Shown here one piece after another: positions 45,297 through 51,226 of a stretch of DNA of 51,226 bases. Below the pieces are notes generated by a model, which was not told the DNA's origin, did no database searches, and saw only the letters and a list, made by a program, of their open reading frames with translations. The first letter of the stretch is position 1, and every line of letters starts with the position of its first letter. Source of the stretch: Pseudomonadota bacterium (GTDB lineage Bacteria; Pseudomonadota; Alphaproteobacteria; Rhizobiales; Xanthobacteraceae); NCBI GenBank assembly GCA_018971625.1, contig JAGXAJ010000026.1:1-51226 (forward strand), read 5' to 3'. The translations under genes and the position numbers were made by a program.

Positions 45297-46004
45297 ATGG
45301 TTAATGACCGCCAAAGCCTTAATTTGACGACCTTCGCCCAGCCTCAAGCAAGCGCCGAAGTCGAATGGCGGATATCCGACTCGCCAGTGCCCTATCCTGA
45401 CGCGATCGCCGCCATGGAGGAGCGGGTTGCGGCGATCGCGGCCGGCGTTGCACCTGAACTGGTCTGGCTCCTGGAGCATCCGTCGCTTTACACTTCAGGC
45501 ACCAGTGGCAACTCCACAGACCTGCTGGAGCCCCGATTTCCGCTGTTCATGACCGGGCGCGGCGGCCAGTTCACCTATCACGGACCGGGCCAGCGGGTGG
45601 CTTATGTCATGCTTGACCTGAAAAGCCGGCGGCCGGACGTGCGGGCCTATGTGGCCGGCCTGGAGACCTGGATCATCCGCACACTGGCGGCTTTCAACGT
45701 CAGGGGGGAACGGCGCGAGGATCGCGTCGGGGTCTGGGTCAACCGTCCGGACAAGGGGCCGGGCCATGAAGACAAGATCGCCGCGATCGGCGTGCGGCTG
45801 CGGCGATGGGTGTCGTTCCACGGCATCTCCATCAATGTGGAGCCGGATCTCTCGCATTTCGACGCCATAATACCCTGCGGCGTGGCCGATCCGCGCTACG
45901 GCGTCACCAGCCTCGCCGACCTCGGTCATCCCGTCCCCATGGCCGAGGTCGATATCGCCGCCCGGCAGGCCTTTGCCGAGCTGTTCGGGCCGGCCCATCG
46001 CTAG
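45297..46004 (+). CDS. lipB: Octanoyltransferase LipB
   Basis: Transfers octanoyl from acyl carrier protein to the lipoyl domains of 2-oxoacid dehydrogenases. The 235 residues have [19 protein letters not shown] (88-106), the conserved lysine K160 in [19 protein letters not shown] and the acyl-thioester cysteine C194 in [19 protein letters not shown]. All known active-site residues are in place. The lipA gene is not adjacent. The ribosome-binding site is weak. Confidence 0.96.
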   Translation: MVNDRQSLNLTTFAQPQASAEVEWRISDSPVPYPDAIAAMEERVAAIAAGVAPELVWLLEHPSLYTSGTSGNSTDLLEPRFPLFMTGRGGQFTYHGPGQRVAYVMLDLKSRRPDVRAYVAGLETWIIRTLAAFNVRGERREDRVGVWVNRPDKGPGHEDKIAAIGVRLRRWVSFHGISINVEPDLSHFDAIIPCGVADPRYGVTSLADLGHPVPMAEVDIAARQAFAELFGPAHR

Positions 46005-46093
46005 AGGCCTCTTTCACCTGGTCTACAAAAGGTTCCCGCTATCGAGGAACAAAATGCAGCCTTACTGCGTTTGGCCCAGCCGGGGTAGGATTG

Positions 46094-47611
46094 ATGGACG
46101 AAGCAACTAATCAGCAAAGGGGCTTGTTTGAGAGCGAGCGCAGTTTCCGCCTTCTTGTCGAAGCCGTCGCCGAATATGCGCTCTTCATGCTCGATCCCAG
46201 CGGCCGGGTAACCAGTTGGAACATTGGCGCCCAGCGAATCAAAGGCTACCAGCCGGCGGAAATTCTCGGCCAGCATTTTTCCCGCTTCTATACCGAGACC
46301 GATCGCGCCAACGGCAAGCCCGTACGCGCGCTCATGATCGCTGAACAGCAGGGCCGCTTTGAGGACGAAGGCTGGCGTGTGCGTAAGGACGGCACCTTCT
46401 TCTGGGCCAGCGTGGTTATCGACCCGATCCGCGAGAACGGCAAACTCGTCGGTTTCGTCAAGATCACCCGCGACATCACTGAGCGCCGCGAGGCGCAGCT
46501 CCGGCTTGAGCAAATGCAGCAGCAGCTCGCGGAGTCTCAAAAGCTTGATGCACTCGGCCAGTTGACCGGCGGCGTGGCGCACGACTTCAACAACCTTTTG
46601 ATGGTGATCAGCGGCAGCGTCCATTTTTTGAAGAAAAGCGCGGGCAATGACCCCAACGTGTTGCGCGCGATATCTGCGATCGAAACCGCCTCCAAACGTG
46701 GCGCCGCCCTCACCAGTCAGTTGCTGACCTTCGCGCGGCGGCAGAGCGTCAATCCGCAGCCGATCGATCTCACCGATCGGATTGGAGCGGTGCGCGAGGT
46801 GCTGGAAACCGGCGTCGGCAGCGCGGTCATGCTGGCGTTCGATGTCGAAAAAAACGTCTGGCCGGTCGTCGTCGACATTTCCGAATTCGAGACCGCCATG
46901 GTCAATCTCGTCATCAATGCACGCGATGCCATGCCGACGGGAGGAACGATCAAGATCGACGTCCGCAACGTCTCGCTTACCGATGCGCCGAATGCCGGCG
47001 ATCATGTCGCCATTCGCGTGGAGGATTCCGGTATCGGCATTGCTCCCGACGTGTTGAGCAAGATATTCGACCCGTTCTTCACGACCAAACCCGTCGGCAA
47101 GGGCACCGGCCTGGGGCTCTCGCAGGTTCACGGCTTTGCGCATCAGGCCGGCGGCACGGTCCGGGTCGAAAGCGTCCTTGGCAAGGGAACCGCGGTCACG
47201 ATCCTGCTGCCGCGAGACAAGGCCCGTCCGCAAACCAAACGGCGCGAGACGGTGGCGACCGGCGGCAGCGGAACGGTGCTGCTGGTGGAAGATAATCCGG
47301 AAGTCGCTTCGGTCAGCGCCAGCCTGCTCGAACAACTCGGCTATACCGTCCGCAGGGCATCGGATGCCGAATCCGCGTTATGCGAGATCGAGCGTGATGG
47401 GGTCGATCTGGTATTCTCTGATATTGTCATGCCCGGCATGGACGGGCTGAAACTCGCACGTCGCCTGAAGGAAATCCGGCCGCATCTGCCGATCCTGCTG
47501 GCGACCGGCTACAGCGATGCGGCTGCGAGTGTGCGCGGCGATTTTCCAATCCTGCGCAAGCCCTATGAAATCCATGAATTAAGCCAGGCGATTGCGAAGC
47601 TGGCGCGGTGA
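46094..47611 (+). CDS. PAS hybrid histidine kinase with receiver domain
   Basis: 505 residues, no membrane segment. A PAS domain (about 12-130, with FMLDPSGRVTSWNIGAQRI and DGTFFWASVVIDPI) is followed by a HisKA domain with H163 in GGVAHDFNNLL, an ATPase domain with the N box NLVINARDAMPTGG and G boxes VEDSGIGI and GKGTGLGLSQV, and a C-terminal receiver with D443 in LVFSDIVMPGMDG and the conserved lysine in ILRKPYE. It should autophosphorylate and pass phosphate to its own receiver and then to an unknown partner. The PAS cofactor, if any, is not visible. GGGGTAGGATTG precedes the ATG. Confidence 0.93.
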   Translation: MDEATNQQRGLFESERSFRLLVEAVAEYALFMLDPSGRVTSWNIGAQRIKGYQPAEILGQHFSRFYTETDRANGKPVRALMIAEQQGRFEDEGWRVRKDGTFFWASVVIDPIRENGKLVGFVKITRDITERREAQLRLEQMQQQLAESQKLDALGQLTGGVAHDFNNLLMVISGSVHFLKKSAGNDPNVLRAISAIETASKRGAALTSQLLTFARRQSVNPQPIDLTDRIGAVREVLETGVGSAVMLAFDVEKNVWPVVVDISEFETAMVNLVINARDAMPTGGTIKIDVRNVSLTDAPNAGDHVAIRVEDSGIGIAPDVLSKIFDPFFTTKPVGKGTGLGLSQVHGFAHQAGGTVRVESVLGKGTAVTILLPRDKARPQTKRRETVATGGSGTVLLVEDNPEVASVSASLLEQLGYTVRRASDAESALCEIERDGVDLVFSDIVMPGMDGLKLARRLKEIRPHLPILLATGYSDAAASVRGDFPILRKPYEIHELSQAIAKLAR

Positions 47612-47640
47612 TGTGGACAATTTATTGAAAGCTCACACCT

Positions 47641-47737
47641 GGAGCCTTTTCCGTTCCGATGGAATCGGAACGAGGCTCTAGATTCTTGCTTTGACGCTTT
47701 TTCTTCACGCGAACCGTTATCCACTCGAAAACGCTCT
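47641..47737. repeat. Palindromic intergenic repeat, Bradyrhizobium type
   Basis: Contains a perfect 8-bp hairpin GTTCCGAT-GGA-ATCGGAAC (inside GAGCC...GGCTC) followed by CTCTAGATTCTTGCTTTGACG and a second pairing of GCTTTTTC with GAAAACGC across CGCGAACCGTTATCC. I know this kind of element as a frequent intergenic repeat in Bradyrhizobium and Rhodopseudomonas genomes. It fills the gap between the kinase gene and the acylphosphatase gene and ends at the latter's stop codon, where it could act as a terminator in both directions. Confidence 0.75.
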
Positions 47738-48037
47738 TTAGCTGGACGTCGACAATACCGAGAACCGCTCGGACTTAAAGCGCAGCTCGAGCTCCTTGGG
47801 GTGGCCGGACTTTTCCTCGACCGCCTGGACCCTGGCCAGGGAGGGTCCGCGCCGGCACTGCGCGATCAACTCAGAAACGATATCGGCCTCTCCCGCGAAC
47901 AACGCTTCCACGCTGCCGTCCCTGCGATTGCGCACCCATCCCTCGATATTGCGCGCTCTTGCCTGTTGTTCGACCCAAGCCCGATATCCAACGCCCTGCA
48001 CCTGGCCGCGGATGACGATCTGGCGAATCGAGTTCAT
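47738..48037 (-). CDS. acyP: Acylphosphatase
   Basis: 99 residues. The active-site loop RGQVQGVGYRAWVEQQAR contains catalytic R19, and GWVRNRRDGSVEALFAG contains N37, so the enzyme should hydrolyse acyl phosphates. It starts directly at the stop of the upstream gene (zero-base gap), so it is the last gene of the pccA operon. Its substrate in that setting is unknown. Confidence 0.93.
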   Translation of the reverse strand: MNSIRQIVIRGQVQGVGYRAWVEQQARARNIEGWVRNRRDGSVEALFAGEADIVSELIAQCRRGPSLARVQAVEEKSGHPKELELRFKSERFSVLSTSS

Positions 48038-48790
48038 CTATTTCTTGATCCCGAGAAATTCCGCGCCGCGGTTCTTCATGTCGGCATCTCGCGTAAGGCG
48101 GCCGGTCAGTTCCGACGATGCAAGGCCTTTCAGGCTTTTTGGCGGAACGCCCTCGCGCAATGCCTTGGGCGTCTCGTAGACCGCTTGTGTGGCGGCGGCG
48201 ATGGCGTCAAGCTCGGCGCTAGCCTTAAGCCCCGTGAAAAACAAGGCATCAACTCCGGTGGCTTCATAGGCCTTGGCGCGCCCGATCGCGTCATCGAGCG
48301 AAGTGAGCGAGGCGGCACCGGTCCGTGCCATGATCACCAGCAAATGATCGCTGCGCCCGTCGAGCGCACCCCTCATCTTGCCGACGCCTTCTTCCGACGA
48401 GATCAGTTGCATCTTGGCTTCGCCATAGGCTTGGGGCAGCAAGGTATCCTCGATGGTAAGGCCAGCGGCGCCTGCCGCTTCCAGTTCCTGCACCGTGCGG
48501 CGGACATTCAGCGCGTTGCCATAGCCATGGTCGGCATCGACCAGTACCGGCAGCACGGAAGCACGTGACATCCGCCGCATCTGCTCGGCAATCTCGGTCA
48601 GCGTGATGAGGGTAATGTCGGGATCGCCGAGTACTGCCAGAGACGCCACCGAGCCGCCAAACATGCCGACCTCAAAACCGAAATCCTCGGCGACCCGGAT
48701 CGAGATAGCATCATAGACCGACGCCGGGCGGATGCAGGACGATCCCGACAGGATCGCGCGCAGAGCCTCGCGACGTTGGTGGAAGGCCAT
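48038..48790 (-). CDS. Isocitrate lyase/PEP mutase superfamily, oxaloacetate decarboxylase-like
   Basis: 250 residues of the PEP mutase/isocitrate lyase superfamily. Blocks VYDAISIRVAEDFGFEVGMF, GSVASLAVLGDPD, VLVDADHGYGNALNVRRTV (metal aspartates) and LTIEDTLLP are those of PA4872-type oxaloacetate decarboxylases. The cysteine loop of true isocitrate lyase and methylisocitrate lyase is absent. It is about 40 residues shorter than the Pseudomonas enzyme. The ATG at 48790 follows GAGGAG, ten bases after the pccA stop. In context it may act on oxaloacetate or a carboxylated product. Confidence 0.85.
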   Translation of the reverse strand: MAFHQRREALRAILSGSSCIRPASVYDAISIRVAEDFGFEVGMFGGSVASLAVLGDPDITLITLTEIAEQMRRMSRASVLPVLVDADHGYGNALNVRRTVQELEAAGAAGLTIEDTLLPQAYGEAKMQLISSEEGVGKMRGALDGRSDHLLVIMARTGAASLTSLDDAIGRAKAYEATGVDALFFTGLKASAELDAIAAATQAVYETPKALREGVPPKSLKGLASSELTGRLTRDADMKNRGAEFLGIKK

Positions 48791-48800
48791 CAAGAACTCC

Positions 48801-50816
48801 TCAGGCAAATTCCAGAATGAGCGCATCCACGGCCAGCGTCGCGCCGGGGATCACGTGAATTTTCTTGACCGTGCCGTCCTGTTCGGCGCGCAGCACGTTC
48901 TGCATTTTCATCGCCTCGACCACGGCAAGCGTCTCGCCGGCCTTGACTTCCTGACCCTCGGTCACCGCGATCGACACCACCAGGCCCGGCATCGGGCACA
49001 GCAACTTCTTGCCGGTGTCGGTGGCGGCCGTGACCGGCATCAGCCGCGCCGATGCCGCCTCCGCTTCGGTAAACACATAGACCGGAACTTCAAAACCCTG
49101 ATGTGCAAGACGAATGCCATTGGCGATCGGACGCACCTGCACCGCCAACGGATGGCCGTCGATGGCGCCCTGCCAAACCGCTTCACCCGGAACCCACGAT
49201 GAGATCAGAAGATGCGGATTTCCCGCGCTTCCATCGGCGCCGACGAATCGAACCGCAATGCCTTCGCGCTCGCGGGCGATATCGAGGATGATCTCATTGC
49301 GCTCCAGCCACACCGCGCGGCGGCCCTCGCGCTGCACCGGCCGGCCATTGAGCTGGCCAGAAATCCGTCGCTTGCGTTCGCCGAGCACGTGATCGATCGC
49401 TGCCCCGACCGCCGCGAGCCTTCGCGCGATCTCGCCTTCCGGAGCGCGCGCCGACAATCCCTTCGGAAACTCCTCGGCGATAAAGCCGGTCGACAGGTTG
49501 CCCTCACGCCAGCGGAGATGGCTCATCAGAGCCGACAAAAACGGGATGTTGTGGCGGATGCCGTCGACATAGAACGCATCGAGCGCATGCGACTGCGCCT
49601 CGATCGCCGCGACACGCGAGGGCGCATGGGTCACGAGCTTGGCGATCATCGGATCGTAATAGATCGAGATTTCGCCGCCCTCCTGCACCCCGGTATCGTT
49701 GCGAACGGTCACACCATCCACGCGAGCTTCCGCGGGCGGGCGATATTTCACCAGCCGCCCGATCGACGGCAGGAAATTGCGGAATGGATCCTCGGCATAG
49801 ACCCGCGACTCCACCGCCCATCCGGTAAGGGTCACGTCCGTTTGCGCCCGCGAAAGCTTTTCGCCGGCGGCAACCCGGATCATCTGCTCGACGAGATCGA
49901 TGCCGGTGATCAGTTCAGTCACGGGGTGCTCGACCTGGAGACGGGTATTCATCTCCAGGAAGAAGAAGCTCTTGTCCTGGCCGGCAACAAACTCGACCGT
50001 TCCGGCTGAATCGTATTTGACGGCTTTGGCGAGTGCGACCGCTTGCTCGCCCATCTTGCGGCGGGTGCTCTCGTCGAGCAGCGGTGACGGGGCTTCCTCG
50101 ATCACCTTCTGATTGCGGCGCTGGATCGAGCATTCGCGCTCGCCGAGATAGATCACATTGCCATACTTGTCGCCGAGCACCTGGATTTCGATATGGCGGG
50201 GATCGACGATGAATTTCTCGATGAACACGCGGTCGTCGCCGAACGAGGATTTAGCCTCGGCCCTGGCGAGCTTGAAACCTTCTGCGACCTCGGCTTTCGA
50301 ATGCGCGATCCGCATGCCCTTGCCGCCGCCGCCGGCGGAGGCCTTGATCATCACGGGATAACCGATCTCGTCGGCGATCTTCACCGCATGTTTTTCGTCC
50401 TCGATGAGGCCGAGATAGCCGGGAACTGTGGATACGCCGGCCTTGGCGGCTGCTTTCTTGGATTCGATCTTGTCGCCCATCGCCGCGATGGCGCCGGGAT
50501 TGGGGCCGATGAAGACGATGCCGGCCTTCGCGAGCGCACGGGGAAATGCCTCGCGCTCGGACAGGAAGCCGTAGCCGGGATGCACGGCTTCCGCGCCGGT
50601 CTTGCGGCAGGCTTCGACGATTTTGTCGATCAGGAGATAGCTTTCGGTGGCGGCCGGCGGTCCGATCAGGACCGCCTCGTCGGCCATTTCAACATGGAGC
50701 GCATCACGGTCGGCTTCGGAATAGACGGCGACCGTGTCGATCCCCATGCGGCGGGCGGTTTTGATGACCCGGCAGGCGATCTCGCCGCGATTGGCGATCA
50801 GAATGCGTTTGAACAT
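48801..50816 (-). CDS. pccA: Acetyl/propionyl-CoA carboxylase alpha subunit (biotin carboxylase plus biotin carrier)
   Basis: 671 residues. The biotin carboxylase domain begins MFKRILIANRGEIACRVIKT, has the ATP-grasp loop ASAGGGGKGMR, and FFLEMNTRLQVEHPVTE. A linker region (about 450-590, with the BT domain typical of propionyl-CoA carboxylase) leads to the biotin carrier domain with biotin-acceptor K637 in VVEAMKMQN. It carboxylates biotin for transfer to propionyl-CoA by a beta subunit, which is not in the window. It is the first gene of a three-gene operon with the decarboxylase and acylphosphatase. Confidence 0.94.
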   Translation of the reverse strand: MFKRILIANRGEIACRVIKTARRMGIDTVAVYSEADRDALHVEMADEAVLIGPPAATESYLLIDKIVEACRKTGAEAVHPGYGFLSEREAFPRALAKAGIVFIGPNPGAIAAMGDKIESKKAAAKAGVSTVPGYLGLIEDEKHAVKIADEIGYPVMIKASAGGGGKGMRIAHSKAEVAEGFKLARAEAKSSFGDDRVFIEKFIVDPRHIEIQVLGDKYGNVIYLGERECSIQRRNQKVIEEAPSPLLDESTRRKMGEQAVALAKAVKYDSAGTVEFVAGQDKSFFFLEMNTRLQVEHPVTELITGIDLVEQMIRVAAGEKLSRAQTDVTLTGWAVESRVYAEDPFRNFLPSIGRLVKYRPPAEARVDGVTVRNDTGVQEGGEISIYYDPMIAKLVTHAPSRVAAIEAQSHALDAFYVDGIRHNIPFLSALMSHLRWREGNLSTGFIAEEFPKGLSARAPEGEIARRLAAVGAAIDHVLGERKRRISGQLNGRPVQREGRRAVWLERNEIILDIAREREGIAVRFVGADGSAGNPHLLISSWVPGEAVWQGAIDGHPLAVQVRPIANGIRLAHQGFEVPVYVFTEAEAASARLMPVTAATDTGKKLLCPMPGLVVSIAVTEGQEVKAGETLAVVEAMKMQNVLRAEQDGTVKKIHVIPGATLAVDALILEFA

Positions 50817-51077
50817 GTTCTAGTTTACTTGCAGCATCTTGAGCGGGAATCCTTCCAATCTGGCACGGGCGGACCAGCGTAACAATTGCGTCGTATAGTA
50901 AAACCGGCTCGCAGCAACGGTATATGTTGGCCCTGGGCTACCCTCGGATTCGCCAGGGATTGGCGAGGGTATGCGCTGGAATCGGCAAACCTGGTCGCGC
51001 CGATGCATTCGGCCGACGCACGGGTCGATCGATAATTTTTGCTCCGATTGTTGCTCCCCTGCCTTCCGCCTCGTAGC
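50817..51077. other. Intergenic region upstream of pccA
   Basis: The 5' region of pccA on the minus strand, up to the insertion-sequence end at the window edge. I see no gene in it. No clear promoter or regulator site stands out by eye. Confidence 0.45.
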
Positions 51078-51126
51078 TGTTCAGACCGGGGAGATGGTGG
51101 ACGGGTGTTCGGAGACATCGTGGACA
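51078..51126. repeat. Two related units near the end of an IS481-like element
   Basis: TGTTCAGACCGGGGAGATGG...TGGAC (51078-51102) and TGTTCGGAGACATCGTGGAC (51106-51125) share TGTTC at the start and GTGGAC at the end. They lie 30-80 bp upstream of the transposase start, where the left inverted repeat of an IS481 element is expected. One of them is probably the terminus; the other copy is inside it or in flanking DNA. Confidence 0.45.
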
Positions 51127-51156
51127 CTTTCGACAGCGAATCAAGGAGGCTGTCGG

Positions 51157-51226
51157 ATGCCATTCCACGAGGTGTCCCGGATGGACGCGAGATTGGAGTT
51201 TGTGATGCTGGCCTCGGAAGAAGGAG
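51157..51226 (+). CDS. IS481-like transposase, N-terminal fragment (cut by window edge)
   Basis: 23 codons only. The translation MPFHEVSRMDARLEFVMLA, followed by SEEG, matches the start of IS481-family transposases, which go on with an HTH and DDE domain. A strong AAGGAGG ribosome-binding site precedes the ATG. The catalytic part is outside the window. Confidence 0.72.
   Translation, partial: MPFHEVSRMDARLEFVMLASEEG

Overview
The window reads as chromosomal DNA of an alphaproteobacterium close to Bradyrhizobium (Nitrobacteraceae, Hyphomicrobiales). The evidence is high-GC codon use, a divK-pleD pair, MipZ, EipB (DUF1849), a ClpS-ClpA pair, DUF1489, DUF3572, DUF3422 and DUF3551 proteins, a PhaR-type phasin promoter, and a palindromic intergenic repeat of a kind I associate with Bradyrhizobium. 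These are family recognitions made by reading; no database search was run.

Layout. 1-2.0 kb: start of an IS630-like transposase at the left edge, then divK-pleD on the minus strand (cell-cycle and c-di-GMP signalling). 2.2-8.2 kb: DUF3572 protein, DNA polymerase IV with an N-terminal zinc ribbon, EipB, RidA, glycerophosphodiester phosphodiesterase, FemAB-like acyltransferase and HIT protein. 8.2-13 kb: a broken GDSL-hydrolase gene, TrmO, a lytic transglycosylase, a PilZ protein, a gamma-glutamylcyclotransferase-like protein and an MFS exporter. 13-16.3 kb: clpA and clpS. 16.6-17.7 kb: a shattered TadG-like pseudogene, then a phasin gene with a promoter carrying a probable PhaR operator. 18-24.6 kb: penicillin-binding carboxypeptidase with SPOR domain, membrane J-protein, VWA protein, mipZ, panC, DUF1489. 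24.6-33.8 kb: mostly envelope and small metabolic proteins (orphan TolA/TonB-like protein, GST, aldo/keto reductase, MgtE) and two tandem polysaccharide deacetylases. 34-40.7 kb: ABC substrate-binding protein, a GGDEF-EAL protein, DUF3422 and DUF3551 proteins.

41.3-44.77 kb is the accessory part. A tRNA-Leu(GAG) gene has its 3' end and downstream flank duplicated 3.3 kb away. Between the two copies lie one intact PLP-dependent sulfhydrylase gene, a four-copy 23-bp tandem repeat that looks like an insertion-sequence end, and fragments of trbG (conjugation), a zinc alcohol dehydrogenase and a possible phage-like gene. I read this as the scar of a decayed integrative element. 45-50.8 kb returns to core genes: a FliN-like protein, lipB, a hybrid histidine kinase, and a minus-strand operon pccA - oxaloacetate decarboxylase-like - acylphosphatase. 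The right edge cuts into an IS481-like transposase.

Recurring themes are c-di-GMP and phosphorelay signalling (PleD, DivK, PilZ, GGDEF-EAL, hybrid kinase), envelope maintenance, and carbon storage and propionate metabolism. I saw no complete new defence or mobile system. The most unusual features are the tRNA-Leu scar, the phasin promoter, the large inverted repeat around the dinB start, and the tandem repeat in front of the sulfhydrylase gene.
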